This document shows, in pieces, positions 17,294 through 26,713 of a DNA stretch of 64,000 bases. The position numbers were made by a program, and so were the translations under genes. Source of the stretch: CALODP01 sp942492055 (GTDB lineage: Bacteria > Bacteroidota > Ignavibacteria > Ignavibacteriales > Melioribacteraceae); NCBI GenBank assembly GCA_942492055.1, contig CALODP010000020.1:1-64000 (forward strand). The letters run 5' to 3'. The notes under the pieces were generated by a model. It did not search any database. It was not told the origin of the DNA and saw nothing but the letters and a program-made list of their open reading frames with translations. Each line of letters opens with the position of its first letter. Position 1 is the first letter of the stretch.

Positions 17294-18037
17294 TCATGTT
17301 CCGGCTTCTATGAAGTCGGAAACATGATCCTCAAAATGAATATGGTTTTTACTGATTCCAGATTTTCTAAAGAATGAGTTCATTTCGGAAATCATTTCCT
17401 TTTGTCCGCATAAGTAGTAATGATATTTCTTAATGCCATCAGTTGGTAAACTTTTTAATACGAATTCCGGGGTTAGTCTTCCGACTGAGCCCTTCCAATT
17501 TTTCCCCGGTGCTGAAAGGGAATGAATTACTTTTAATTTTTCTTTATGGTTATTAATGAGTTTGAGTATTTCCTCATACAATAATATTCTATTTTCATTT
17601 CTGTTTCCGAAAAAGAGAATAGCTGATTTCGAATTCGGCGAAGCAAGGAACTCTTTCGCAATGGAAAAGAGAGGTGTAATTCCCGAGCCGGTAGCGATTA
17701 ACACAATATCGGTAATTTCTTTTTGTGAAGTGGAATATGTTAAGTTTCCTGTAGGCATCGAAGCTCTTATTCGTGCACCTATTTTCAGCTTCTCCTCAAA
17801 ATAGGATTCCAATTCACTTTCATTATTAAGCTTGATTAAAAGGTCTATTTGGGGGAGATCATTTGGTGATGAAATTATCGAATATGAGCGTTTAATTATT
17901 CTGTTATTAATAGTGAAAAACAGATTAATATATTGTCCGGCAATGAAAGAAAAAGTACTGTGCTTAACATCATTAGCATTCAAACGATATGTATTGGCAA
18001 TAACTTTTTCAAAATATGTTACTTTAAGATCGAGCAT
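17294..18037 (-). CDS. Ferredoxin/flavodoxin-NAD(P)H reductase-family flavoprotein
   Basis: Cytoplasmic FAD/NAD(P)H oxidoreductase of the ferredoxin reductase superfamily, 247 residues from the chosen start. FAD-binding motif KRSYSIISSP, nucleotide-binding motif LIATGSGITPLFSI and C-terminal YYLCGQKEMI are visible. No 2Fe-2S ferredoxin domain is fused, so it needs an electron partner encoded elsewhere. The ATG at 18037 has AGGAAAG at good spacing; an in-frame TTG 18 codons upstream lacks one. It converges on the multihaem/two-component locus but is on the other strand, so a functional tie is not shown. Confidence 0.85.
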   Translation of the reverse strand: MLDLKVTYFEKVIANTYRLNANDVKHSTFSFIAGQYINLFFTINNRIIKRSYSIISSPNDLPQIDLLIKLNNESELESYFEEKLKIGARIRASMPTGNLTYSTSQKEITDIVLIATGSGITPLFSIAKEFLASPNSKSAILFFGNRNENRILLYEEILKLINNHKEKLKVIHSLSAPGKNWKGSVGRLTPEFVLKSLPTDGIKKYHYYLCGQKEMISEMNSFFRKSGISKNHIHFEDHVSDFIEAGT

Positions 18038-18177
18038 ATAATTCTTTCCTTTAGATTGAATAACAGAGTTCTCAATAATAAGGTTCTCCAAAAATAGATT
18101 TTTCTTATTCGGAAGATTATCGTAATTTCATTGCTTGTTTAATTAGAAAGAATTCTGCTACAGTTGAGAATGGAGTT

Positions 18178-19215
18178 ATGAAATATTTTGGAATACTAGT
18201 AGTCGTTACATTCTTGTTCGGCTGCAACACCGGCCAAGATTATTATAAGGCAAAAGAAGCTGTTAGTAAAAGAGCCAAAGAAGCTGATGTGATTACTATT
18301 CCATTGGAGGGTGAGGTAGCCAGCAGAAAGCTTGAAGCATCAGGTCTTTCGTGGTTCAATGGGAATTTGATGATCTTGCCTCAATTCCCCGAAAAGTTTT
18401 CCAATGGTAAAGACGGAGCCTTTTTCATAATAAAGAAAGAGAAAATTGAGGAGTATCTTACCGGTCGGAATCAAGCACCACTTTCGGCCGAAAGAATTGA
18501 AGTCATATATGAAGGGGAAAAAGATTTCCTTTCTTGCGACGGCGGTGGTTTCGAAGGTGTGGTTGTCGATGGAAATGAATTATATTTTGTTGTTGAATCA
18601 ATGGACGAGGGAAAAACATTTTGTTATTTGGTAAAAGGCTCTTTCGATAAGGCAACTAGTACTATTACTATAACAACTAAATCCAAAGTTAAAATTGATT
18701 CTCAATCGGGAATACACAACTTGTCCGATGAGACAATACTTCAAAAGGATGATCTTCTTATTACGCTACACGAAGGAAACGGTGTGAATATTACGAAAGT
18801 GCCGGTTGCCCATATTATTGGATGTGATATGCATGAAAAGAGGAGCCTTCCGATGGAAAATGTTGAGTACAGGATAACCGACGCAACTTCAGTTGATTCT
18901 TCCGGAAAATTCTGGGTAATAAACTATTTTTATAAAGGGGATTTTACAGATCTGAAACCTGTAATTGATGCAAATTTTAAAGGAGAGGGAATAGGAAAAA
19001 CTCATTACGAAAATAAGCATGTAGAAAGGTTGTTGGAATTTGTAATAATGCATGATGGAATCCGAAGAACACAACAAAATAGTATACAATTTGTACTAGA
19101 TAAAAACGGCGGTAGAAATTGGGAAGGAATAGTACGATATGAGGATAAAGGATTTCTTGTTGTAAGTGATTATTACCCAAAAACAATTTTGGCATTTATT
19201 CCATTTAGAGATTAA
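18178..19215 (+). CDS. Lipoprotein, probable beta-propeller (esterase-like phytase/SdiA-regulated type)
   Basis: 345-residue predicted lipoprotein (signal ending LFGC, Cys16). The sequence resembles beta-propeller proteins of the esterase-like phytase or SdiA-regulated groups: LEASGLSWFNGNLMIL near the start of the fold, GGGFEGVVVDGNELYFVVES in the middle, and GRNWEGIVRYEDKGFLVVSD near the end. These Gly-Glu-Gly-type turns are typical of that fold, but the family match is by eye and catalytic activity is not implied. It is divergent from the reductase gene with an 86-bp gap. Confidence 0.7.
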   Translation: MKYFGILVVVTFLFGCNTGQDYYKAKEAVSKRAKEADVITIPLEGEVASRKLEASGLSWFNGNLMILPQFPEKFSNGKDGAFFIIKKEKIEEYLTGRNQAPLSAERIEVIYEGEKDFLSCDGGGFEGVVVDGNELYFVVESMDEGKTFCYLVKGSFDKATSTITITTKSKVKIDSQSGIHNLSDETILQKDDLLITLHEGNGVNITKVPVAHIIGCDMHEKRSLPMENVEYRITDATSVDSSGKFWVINYFYKGDFTDLKPVIDANFKGEGIGKTHYENKHVERLLEFVIMHDGIRRTQQNSIQFVLDKNGGRNWEGIVRYEDKGFLVVSDYYPKTILAFIPFRD

Positions 19216-19323
19216 TAAGTAGAGATATACATGAAAAATTTGTATCTTACACGCTGGTTTTAAAAATATTTAATAAATAGGCTACGAAATAGGTTCGTAA
19301 AGCCAATAAATAGCTATGTATTC

Positions 19324-19354
19324 TTGACATTATTCGAGAATACGTTTATTTTTG
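19324..19354 (+). promoter_or_regulatory. Bacteroidota-type promoter for the rplM operon
   Basis: TTG (19324-19326, within TTGACA), 20-bp spacer, then TATTTTTG (19347-19354), matching the Bacteroidota consensus TTG-N19/21-TAnnTTTG. The start site would lie about 35 bp before the rplM start codon. Confidence 0.7.
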
Positions 19355-19396
19355 TAGACTTTGTGAAAATAAACTGCCCAATTGGAGGAGTACGCT

Positions 19397-19837
19397 GTGA
19401 AACAGGAAAAAATCACACGATTTGTAAAAACTGAAGATGCCGACAGAAAATGGTATGTCGTTGACGCTAGCGATCAAGTCCTTGGAAGATTGGCAGCCGA
19501 AGTTGCTAGGGTAATAAGAGGAAAGAACAAAGCTATCTTTACTCCTAATATGGATACTGGCGACTTTGTTATAGTAATAAATGCTGATAAAATCAGAATG
19601 ACCGGTAAGAGAGAATTACAGAAAGAATATTTCTCTCACTCAGGATATCCGGGTGGAGTAAGAACTTTATCATTCAAAGAAATGATGGAGAAAAAACCAG
19701 AATTTGTTATTCAGCATGCTGTAAAAGGAATGCTTCCAAAAAACAGACTTGGCAGACAGTTAATTAAGAAACTTAAAGTTTATGCCGGTGATACTCACCC
19801 GCATGCTGCGCAACAACCAGAACAATTAAGCTTATAA
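19397..19837 (+). CDS. rplM: 50S ribosomal protein L13
   Basis: Primary 23S rRNA-binding protein of the large subunit, 146 aa. Diagnostic stretches are WYVVDASDQVLGRLAAEVA, NPDMDTGD-like TPNMDTGDFVIVINADKI and AVKGMLPKNRLGRQ. The start is the GTG at 19397, preceded by GGAGGAG at spacing 6; the longer reading from a TTG at 19382 would bury this site. It begins the rplM-rpsI-rpsB-tsf operon, the usual order in this group. Confidence 0.97.
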   Translation: MKQEKITRFVKTEDADRKWYVVDASDQVLGRLAAEVARVIRGKNKAIFTPNMDTGDFVIVINADKIRMTGKRELQKEYFSHSGYPGGVRTLSFKEMMEKKPEFVIQHAVKGMLPKNRLGRQLIKKLKVYAGDTHPHAAQQPEQLSL

Positions 19838-19847
19838 GAGGAATTGA

Positions 19848-20234
19848 ATGGCTGATAAAATATTTGTCGGACGAAGAAAAAACGCTGTAGCAAGAGTAAT
19901 CTTGAGAAATGGCTCAGGGAAGGTTACTGTAAATAAAAAAGAATTTGAGAACTACTTCCCTCTAAAAGACAGCAGAGATTCTGTTACTTTACCATTACAA
20001 TTAACAGAAACATTAGGGAAATATGATATTTTAGCTAATGTAAATGGTGGTGGAACAACAGGTCAGTCGGAAGCTATCAGATTAGGTATTGCAAGAGCAT
20101 TGGTTGAAATTAATGAAGAATTCAGAGCTGTATTGAAACCTCATGGATTACTTACTAGAGATCCACGTATGGTTGAAAGAAAAAAATACGGTCAACCAAA
20201 AGCAAGAAAGAGATTCCAGTTCTCAAAGAGATAA
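19848..20234 (+). CDS. rpsI: 30S ribosomal protein S9
   Basis: Small-subunit head protein of 128 aa. The family N-terminal part GRRKNAVARVILRNGSGK and the C-terminal tail DPRMVERKKYGQPKARKRFQ, which reaches the P-site tRNA in the ribosome, are both intact. It lies 10 bp after rplM with a GAGG ribosome site. Confidence 0.98.
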   Translation: MADKIFVGRRKNAVARVILRNGSGKVTVNKKEFENYFPLKDSRDSVTLPLQLTETLGKYDILANVNGGGTTGQSEAIRLGIARALVEINEEFRAVLKPHGLLTRDPRMVERKKYGQPKARKRFQFSKR

Positions 20235-20348
20235 TTGGTTATTATTATTTAATTATTCATACTTTCGGATTTACCCCCTGTGTCTCGGCATGAAAACGAG
20301 ATGAAAGGTGAAGAGGAAGGAAGTAGAAGACAAACAGGAGTAAATATC

Positions 20349-21257
20349 ATGGCAAAAGTTGAATTGACACAACTTATTGAAAGTGGTGCGCACTTCGGGC
20401 ACCTTACCCGCAGATGGAATCCTAAAATGAAGCCTTATATCTTCATGGAGAAAAATGGGATTCACATTATTGACCTCAAAAAAACTCAGCAATCCATTGA
20501 AGTAGCTGCCAAAGCTATTCATGAAATTGCAGCTCATGGCAAAAGCGTTCTCTTTGTTGGGACCAAAAAACAAGCTAAAAGTGTAATTGGTACTGAAGCT
20601 AAAAGATCCGAAAGCAACTGGGTTAGCGAAAGATGGCTTGGTGGAATGCTAACTAACTTCTCTACAATCAGAAAAAGTATCAAACGTCTTCAGAATATCG
20701 ATAAGATGGAAAATGACGGTACTTTCGAAAAAATAACAAAGAAAGAAAGATTACAGCTTAGTAGAGAAAGAGACAAACTCAGAAAAATTTTGGATGGAGT
20801 TGAAACACTAAATAGATTACCTGGTGCATTATTCATCGTTGATATTAAAAGAGAATCGATAGCAGTTAAAGAAGCCTTAAGATTAAATATTCCTATTTTT
20901 GCTATCGTAGATACTAACTGTGATCCTGATAATGTTGATTATGTTATTCCGGCAAATGATGATGCCGTAAGAACAATTGAATTGATTCTTAAAGTTATGG
21001 GCGATGCTGTTATCGAAGGTAACGCAAAGTCAAAAGAGCTTAGAGCTCAAGAAGCCGCTGAGAAGGAAAGATTAAGAAAAGAACGTGGCGAAGAATCAAA
21101 AGGGGACGACAAAGGAAAAGTTAGAAGAGTTCGTTTTGATAAGAAAAGAAATCAAAGAGATAGAAAGAATAATGCTTCCGCTCCAGCTGCGGTAAAAAAG
21201 GAAGAAGCCCCGAAAGCTGAAGCTCCGAAAGCAGACGAACCTAAAAGCGAAGAATAA
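20349..21257 (+). CDS. rpsB: 30S ribosomal protein S2 with long charged tail
   Basis: Small-subunit protein S2, 302 aa. The conserved core (IESGAHFGHLTRRWNPKMKP, SNWVSERWLGGMLTNFSTI, RLPGALFIVDIKRESIAV, NIPIFAIVDTNCDPDNVDYV) is normal. After about residue 230 there is a low-complexity tail of some 70 residues rich in Lys, Arg, Glu and Ala (repeats of APKAEAPKADEP type), so the protein is longer than the usual 230-260. The ATG at 20349 follows AGGAG at spacing 8; the in-frame upstream extension lacks family similarity. Confidence 0.97.
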   Translation: MAKVELTQLIESGAHFGHLTRRWNPKMKPYIFMEKNGIHIIDLKKTQQSIEVAAKAIHEIAAHGKSVLFVGTKKQAKSVIGTEAKRSESNWVSERWLGGMLTNFSTIRKSIKRLQNIDKMENDGTFEKITKKERLQLSRERDKLRKILDGVETLNRLPGALFIVDIKRESIAVKEALRLNIPIFAIVDTNCDPDNVDYVIPANDDAVRTIELILKVMGDAVIEGNAKSKELRAQEAAEKERLRKERGEESKGDDKGKVRRVRFDKKRNQRDRKNNASAPAAVKKEEAPKAEAPKADEPKSEE

Positions 21258-21286
21258 ATTATAAATAAAATAAAGGACTAATTACC

Positions 21287-22150
21287 ATGGGAATCAGTGC
21301 AGCTCAAGTAAAAGAACTACGCGATAAAACCGGCGCAGGAATGATGGATTGTAAGAAAGCGCTTAATGAAGCAAACGGAGATTTTGAATCTGCAATCGAA
21401 ATCCTAAGAAAAAAAGGTGCTTCTGTAGCTGCTAAACGCGCTGAAAGAGATGCAAATGAAGGTCTTGTTCAGATAAAGATTTGGAACGAAGGTAAAGCAG
21501 GCGCGATTATCGAAGTAAATTGCGAAACTGACTTCGTTGCAAAGAGTGATGATTTCATTCAGTTCTCAGAGTTGGCTTTGAATACAGCTATTGAGAATAA
21601 ACCTACAAGCGTTGAGGAATTATTAACCTTGTCTTTTGATGGAAAGAATATTGGTGATGAATTGAATTCTTTACTAGGCAAAATCGGTGAGAAAATTCAA
21701 GTAGCTAGATTCAATGTTGAAGAAGACGATGACGCATTGTTTGTTGATTATATTCACCACGGTGCTAAACTTGGCGTAATGGTAAAAGTTGAAAAAGTTG
21801 GCTCGGCTGATAGAGAGAAACTTGTTGCGATAGTTAAAGATATTGCTATGCAAGCAGCTGCAATGATGCCACAGTATGTTTGCAGAGAAGAAGTTCCTCA
21901 GGATGCTATAAATAAAGAAATGGAAATATATAAAGAAGTAGCTAGAAAAGAAGGTAAGCCAGAACAGATCCTTGAAAAAATAGCTATGGGTAAATTGAAC
22001 AAGTACTATCAGGAAATCTGTTTGTTAGAACAAGTTTTTGTTAAAGATAATTCAAAGGCTGTCGGCGATCTTATAAAAGAGTTTAATAAAGAAAACTCTT
22101 CTGAAGTTCAGCTGACGAAGTTCTACAGATATCGTCTTGGCGACAAATAA
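21287..22150 (+). CDS. tsf: Elongation factor Ts
   Basis: Guanine-nucleotide exchange factor for EF-Tu, 287 aa. The N-terminal UBA-like region VKELRDKTGAGMMDCKKALN and the core motif EVNCETDFVAKSDDF are clear; the two-subdomain core and C-terminal module follow. It comes 29 bp after rpsB, with an AAGGA ribosome site, and is the last gene of the operon before a strong terminator. Confidence 0.98.
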   Translation: MGISAAQVKELRDKTGAGMMDCKKALNEANGDFESAIEILRKKGASVAAKRAERDANEGLVQIKIWNEGKAGAIIEVNCETDFVAKSDDFIQFSELALNTAIENKPTSVEELLTLSFDGKNIGDELNSLLGKIGEKIQVARFNVEEDDDALFVDYIHHGAKLGVMVKVEKVGSADREKLVAIVKDIAMQAAAMMPQYVCREEVPQDAINKEMEIYKEVARKEGKPEQILEKIAMGKLNKYYQEICLLEQVFVKDNSKAVGDLIKEFNKENSSEVQLTKFYRYRLGDK

Positions 22151-22165
22151 TTTATTTATAAATCT

Positions 22166-22205
22166 AAAAAAAAGGTCTTATTTTTAATAAGACCTTTTTT
22201 TTTAT
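22166..22205 (+). terminator. Intrinsic terminator after tsf
   Basis: AAAGGTCTTATT / AATAAGACCTTT, a perfect 12-bp stem with a TTT loop running into a T-tract. Confidence 0.95.
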
Positions 22206-22221
22206 TATATTGGAAGTGGAT

Positions 22222-22968
22222 ATGGAAAAGAGACTTAAATATAAACGTATTCTGCTTAAGCTAAGCGGAGAATCCCTTATGGGAAAAAAAGGGCATGGAA
22301 TTGATCCGTCAATGCTCGAATTTTTTGCCTCTGAAATAAAGAAAATTCACAGCCTTGGCGTTGAAATTGGTATTGTAATTGGTGGCGGAAATATATATCG
22401 CGGTTTGAGCGCAAGCGAACAAGGAATCGATAGAGTTACAGGTGATCAGATGGGAATGTTGGCTACGATGATCAATTCTTTGGCACTACAAAATACTTGT
22501 GAACAGCATGGAATGTATACTCGTTTAATGAGTGCTATACAGATGAATGAGATTGCCGAACCATATATTCGTCGTAGAGCAATTAGGCATTTGGAGAAAG
22601 GCCGAATTGTAATATTCGGAGCTGGAACCGGACATCCATATTTTAGCACAGATACTGCGGCTTCTTTAAGAGCTGTCGAAATAGAGGCTGACGCGATAAT
22701 TAAAGGAACACGAGTTGACGGTGTATTCGATTCCGATCCTGAAAAAAATCCAGATGCTGAATTATTTACGAAAATTTCATACTCGGATGTTCTTAATAAG
22801 GATTTACGCGTAATGGATTTGACCGCAATTAGCTTGTGTAAGGAAAATGATTTGCCGATAATTGTCTTTAATATGAATAAAGAAGATAATCTACATAAAT
22901 TGGTAACTGCCGGTAACGTTGGAACTGCAGTTGGGCAGTTCGATCTGAACGATAAATCTAACAATTAA
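22222..22968 (+). CDS. pyrH: UMP kinase
   Basis: Hexameric amino-acid-kinase-fold enzyme phosphorylating UMP to UDP in pyrimidine synthesis, 248 aa. Motifs KRILLKLSGESLMG, IGIVIGGGNIYRG, GMLATMINSLALQ and GTGHPYFSTDTAASLRA are typical. The ATG at 22222 has GGAAGTGGA upstream; the TTG at 22210 would overlap that site. It is followed 13 bp later by frr, the common pyrH-frr pair. Confidence 0.97.
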   Translation: MEKRLKYKRILLKLSGESLMGKKGHGIDPSMLEFFASEIKKIHSLGVEIGIVIGGGNIYRGLSASEQGIDRVTGDQMGMLATMINSLALQNTCEQHGMYTRLMSAIQMNEIAEPYIRRRAIRHLEKGRIVIFGAGTGHPYFSTDTAASLRAVEIEADAIIKGTRVDGVFDSDPEKNPDAELFTKISYSDVLNKDLRVMDLTAISLCKENDLPIIVFNMNKEDNLHKLVTAGNVGTAVGQFDLNDKSNN

Positions 22969-22981
22969 TATAGAGGTTTTT

Positions 22982-23536
22982 ATGGATGCTGTTATTAACG
23001 AAGCTAAATCCAAGATGGAAAAAACAATCGAAGCATTTCGCACTGATATTTCGAGGATAAGAACCGGGAAAGCAACTCCTGCGCTGTTAGACGGAGTTAA
23101 AGTTGATTATTACGGAACTATGTCTCATCTTTCACAAACCGCTAATGTTTCGGTGCTCGATGCCCATACTTTATCGATTACTCCTTGGGATAAATCGATG
23201 GTTTCTTTAATTGAGAAAGCGATAATTTCTGCTGATCTTGGATTAAATCCAGCTAATGATGGCACAAATATTAAAGTTCCAATTCCTCCCTTGACTGAAG
23301 AGAGAAGAAAAGAATTAGTAAAGCACGTAAAAAAGATTGGGGAAGAATTTAAAGTTGCTATCCGAAACGTTCGAAGAGAAGCAAATGATAAATTGAAAAA
23401 GCTTGAGAAGAGTAAGGAATTATCGGAAGATCTTCGACGCGATGCTGAAAATGAAATTCAAAAGATTACAGACTCTTATATTTCCAAACTTGAAGAAGTT
23501 TTCAAAGTAAAAGAAAAAGAAATAATGGAAGTATAG
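22982..23536 (+). CDS. frr: Ribosome recycling factor
   Basis: Splits post-termination ribosomes together with EF-G; 184 aa, the standard length. Motifs RTGKATPALLDGVKVDYYG, PWDKSMVSLIEKAI, DLGLNPANDGTNIKVPIPPL and the three-helix bundle region (RRKELVKHVKKIGEE) are present. It is co-transcribed with pyrH and ended by an intrinsic terminator. Confidence 0.98.
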   Translation: MDAVINEAKSKMEKTIEAFRTDISRIRTGKATPALLDGVKVDYYGTMSHLSQTANVSVLDAHTLSITPWDKSMVSLIEKAIISADLGLNPANDGTNIKVPIPPLTEERRKELVKHVKKIGEEFKVAIRNVRREANDKLKKLEKSKELSEDLRRDAENEIQKITDSYISKLEEVFKVKEKEIMEV

Positions 23537-23549
23537 TTCTTATAGATAA

Positions 23550-23580
23550 AAAGGCCGGTTATTAATAACCGGCTTTTTTC
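23550..23580 (+). terminator. Intrinsic terminator after frr
   Basis: AGGCCGGTTATT / AATAACCGGCTT stem, almost no loop, followed by TTTTTT. Confidence 0.95.
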
Positions 23581-23672
23581 GTTTAAATGACTTGCCACAA
23601 TGGACGATCTTTCCGATTTATGAATGTTCTTTAACATACATCCGTATCTTTCAATCAAATTATGAGGGTAAA

Positions 23673-25919
23673 ATGAGTATAAGTAAAGAGGAAGCTCTAA
23701 ACTACCATAGTCAGGGTAGGAAGGGTAAAGTGGAAGTTATACCGACAAAACCATGTTATACCTCCAGAGAACTGTCGTTAGCTTATACCCCGGGGGTTGC
23801 AGAACCATGTAGAGAGATTCACAAAAATGAGGAAGAAGTATTTAACTATACTGCTAAAGGAAATTTAGTCGCGGTTGTTTCAAATGGAACCGCAGTGCTT
23901 GGTCTCGGAGACATCGGGGCTTCTGCCGGAAAGCCTGTTATGGAAGGGAAAGGAGTTCTCTTCAAAAGATTTGCTGATATTGATGTTTTTGATATTGAAC
24001 TTGATACGAAAGATCCAAAAAAAATAATAGAAACTTGCCAACTACTTGAACCTACCTTCGGAGGGATTAATCTTGAGGATATAAAAGCTCCGGAATGCTT
24101 TGAGATTGAAGAAGAGCTCAAGCGAACAATGAATATCCCGGTATTTCACGACGACCAACACGGAACAGCAATTATTTCATGCGCAGCGTTATTAAACGCT
24201 ACGGAAGTTGCACGAAAGAATATGGGAGATATCAGAATTGTTGTTTCCGGTGCGGGTGCTTCTGCAATAGCTTGCTGTAATCTATATCTATTAGCGGGAG
24301 TAAAACGTGAGAATATTGCGATGTTCGACTCAAAAGGATTGTTGCATAAAGGAAGAACAGATCTGAACGAATATAAAAAGGCCTTCGCAATAGATAATGT
24401 CTACTATTCACTGGAAGAAGCAATGAAAGGGGCTGATGTTTTTGTCGGCTTATCCAGAGGTGATTTGGTTACTCAAGATATGGTAAGAGTTATGGCCGAA
24501 AGGCCGATTATTTTTGCGATGGCTAATCCGGATCCTGAAATAAGATACGAAGTTGCCAAGGAAGTAAGAGATGATTTGATTATGGCAACCGGTAGAAGTG
24601 ATTACCCGAATCAAGTGAATAATGTTTTGGGATTTCCGTTCATTTTTCGTGGAGCTTTGGATGTTAGAGCAAAAGCAATTAATGAAGAAATGAAAATGGC
24701 AGCGGTTAAAGCACTTGCCGATTTGGCAAAAGACGAAGTTCCTGATGTAGTTTTAAAGGCATATGGTGGTAAAGAATTTTCATTCGGATCGGATTACATA
24801 ATTCCTAAACCATTTGATCCGAGGGTATTGTGGAAAGTGGCTCCGGCTGTTGCAAAGGCTGCAATGGATACAGAAGTAGCTCGAAATCCGATTACAGATT
24901 GGAAAGCCTACGAGGAAGAATTAAAAGAGCGCTTAGGATTTTCTCAGGAATTGATGAGAATGATAATTCATAAGGCGCAGGAAAATCCAAAGAAAATCGT
25001 TTATCCGGAAGGGGAAGAAGAGAAAATTATTCGTGCCGCACATTCGGTTTATTTAGAGAAAATTGGGAAGCCTATTTTATTAGGAAACATTGAGTCGATA
25101 GAAAATAAGATTAAAGTGCTTGGCTTCGACAGAAAAGAATTTGAAATCAGAGATCCTGAGCAGTGCGAAAAATGTGAGGAGTACTCTATTAGATTCTACA
25201 GAAAGCGCCATAGAAAAGGAATAACTCAAAAAACGGCTATGCAAAAGATGCATAATCCGAATTATTACGGCGCCATGATGGTTTCTACCGGTGATGCCGA
25301 TACGATGATAAGCGGATTGACGACTCACTATCCCGAAACAATAAGACCTGCTTTGCAAATTGTCGGAGTAAAGCCTGAATACAAGATTGTATCCGGTTTA
25401 TATGTGGTGATAATAAATCGAAGGGCATATTTCTTTGCAGATACTACTGTTAATATTGATCCGACTGCCGAGGAGCTTGCGGAAATCGCAATCAACGCTG
25501 CGGATACTGTAAAGGAATTTGATATCACACCGAAAGTTGCAATGTTGTCTTTTAGTAATTTCGGAAGCGCAAAACATCCTGAGGCTGAAAAAGTTAGGAA
25601 AGCAACAATACTTGTTAAAGAGAAGCGACCGGATATCATTTGTGACGGAGAAATGCAGGCAGATACAGCAGTTGTGCCTGAATTATTGGAAAAGGATTAC
25701 CCATTTAGCAGAATTCAAGGTGGTGCCAACATATTGGTGTTCCCGAATTTAAGCTCCGGAAATATTACTTACAAACTAATTGAAAGATTGACAAAAGCAA
25801 CAGTAATCGGGCCAATCTTGATGGGAATGGACAAACCAATTCATGTTCTCCAAAAAGGGGCATCGGTTGAAGATATAATAACAATGTCTGCAATCGCTGT
25901 TGTTGAGGCTACTAAATAA
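23673..25919 (+). CDS. maeB: NADP-dependent malic enzyme with C-terminal phosphotransacetylase-like domain
   Basis: 748-residue MaeB-type enzyme decarboxylating malate to pyruvate. The N-terminal malic enzyme part (about 1-430) shows AYTPGVAEPCREI, GDIGASAGKPVMEGK, PVFHDDQHGTAIIS and the dinucleotide site VVSGAGASAIACC. The C-terminal part (about 430-748) is the phosphotransacetylase-like domain typical of MaeB, usually inactive and regulatory (for example by acetyl-CoA). I chose the ATG at 23673, preceded by GAGGGT; the reading frame runs further upstream without support. It is a single-gene unit between two terminators. Confidence 0.96.
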   Translation: MSISKEEALNYHSQGRKGKVEVIPTKPCYTSRELSLAYTPGVAEPCREIHKNEEEVFNYTAKGNLVAVVSNGTAVLGLGDIGASAGKPVMEGKGVLFKRFADIDVFDIELDTKDPKKIIETCQLLEPTFGGINLEDIKAPECFEIEEELKRTMNIPVFHDDQHGTAIISCAALLNATEVARKNMGDIRIVVSGAGASAIACCNLYLLAGVKRENIAMFDSKGLLHKGRTDLNEYKKAFAIDNVYYSLEEAMKGADVFVGLSRGDLVTQDMVRVMAERPIIFAMANPDPEIRYEVAKEVRDDLIMATGRSDYPNQVNNVLGFPFIFRGALDVRAKAINEEMKMAAVKALADLAKDEVPDVVLKAYGGKEFSFGSDYIIPKPFDPRVLWKVAPAVAKAAMDTEVARNPITDWKAYEEELKERLGFSQELMRMIIHKAQENPKKIVYPEGEEEKIIRAAHSVYLEKIGKPILLGNIESIENKIKVLGFDRKEFEIRDPEQCEKCEEYSIRFYRKRHRKGITQKTAMQKMHNPNYYGAMMVSTGDADTMISGLTTHYPETIRPALQIVGVKPEYKIVSGLYVVIINRRAYFFADTTVNIDPTAEELAEIAINAADTVKEFDITPKVAMLSFSNFGSAKHPEAEKVRKATILVKEKRPDIICDGEMQADTAVVPELLEKDYPFSRIQGGANILVFPNLSSGNITYKLIERLTKATVIGPILMGMDKPIHVLQKGASVEDIITMSAIAVVEATK

Positions 25920-25938
25920 TAAAATTTATTCATATTCG

Positions 25939-25974
25939 AAAAGAGTAGTTTGTTGTTTGGAACTACTCTTTTCC
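25939..25974 (+). terminator. Intrinsic terminator after maeB
   Basis: AAAAGAGTAGTT (25939-25950) and AACTACTCTTTT (25961-25972) form a perfect 12-bp stem with a 10-nt loop; the 3' arm supplies a short T-tract. Confidence 0.85.
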
Positions 25975-26067
25975 CAATGAAAATAAAAAACAGATTTCAA
26001 TTCAAACGGATAGTTATTATATTATTTTGTTTAAATAAAAGACTAAACTTCATCCGATAAAAATTTA

Positions 26068-26694
26068 GTGATAAAGAACGTAATATATTTTAGTGGAAGT
26101 GTACTGGTATTCTTGATCGGAGTTCTGACTTACGGAATAATTTTGAATACGAGAGAATACACTTTAACGGAATCGATGCTCCGGAAAGGTCTCGAGCGTA
26201 TTGAAAAGCCTCATATTGTTATTGATAGAAGCAAGTATCGGTTGATGCTATATTCCGATACTGTTATGGTGAAATCTTACAAAGTGGTATTCGGAAGAAG
26301 CAACGGAGAAATAAAAACTTCAGCAGAAGACTACATTACTCCGAAGGGAAATTACTATATTTGTAACATTGCTGATAGTACTCGATACCACAAATTATTA
26401 ATGCTGAATTTTCCCAACTGTAATGATGCGGCAGAAGCTTTACGAAATCATATTATCAGGAACGAAGATTATGTTAGAATTGCAAAAACGCAGAAGAATA
26501 AAGAGTGCCCTCCTGCAAATACTGTACTTGGGGCAAATATCGGTATTCATGGAATCGGTGAATATGATTTCATTTTTCGGAATCTTCCATTTGCTTTTAA
26601 TTGGACTAATGGTTCAATTGCCCTATCAAATGATAATATAGATGAATTATTTGGTGTTGTAGATATCGGAACTGAAGTGGAAATTAGACATTAA
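26068..26694 (+). CDS. L,D-transpeptidase (YkuD/YafK-like) with catalytic Cys replaced by Ser
   Basis: 208-residue protein with an N-terminal membrane anchor (about 5-26) and a periplasmic YkuD fold, starting at a GTG. Family features: HIVIDRSKYRLMLYSD, KSYKVVFGRS, TPKGNYYICN, IGIHGIG (His161) and the C-terminal NWTNGSIALSNDNIDELF. In YafK/DpaA-like enzymes the equivalent motif reads G-C-I-A, and the Cys is the nucleophile. Here it is Ser183 (TCA). The protein should therefore be inactive as a normal L,D-transpeptidase or act by a different nucleophile. It directly precedes a BamA/TamA-like gene (19-bp gap), so it is probably co-transcribed with an envelope-assembly factor. Confidence 0.82.
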   Translation: MIKNVIYFSGSVLVFLIGVLTYGIILNTREYTLTESMLRKGLERIEKPHIVIDRSKYRLMLYSDTVMVKSYKVVFGRSNGEIKTSAEDYITPKGNYYICNIADSTRYHKLLMLNFPNCNDAAEALRNHIIRNEDYVRIAKTQKNKECPPANTVLGANIGIHGIGEYDFIFRNLPFAFNWTNGSIALSNDNIDELFGVVDIGTEVEIRH

Positions 26695-26713
26695 GAGACA
26701 ATATTCCCCCTTT

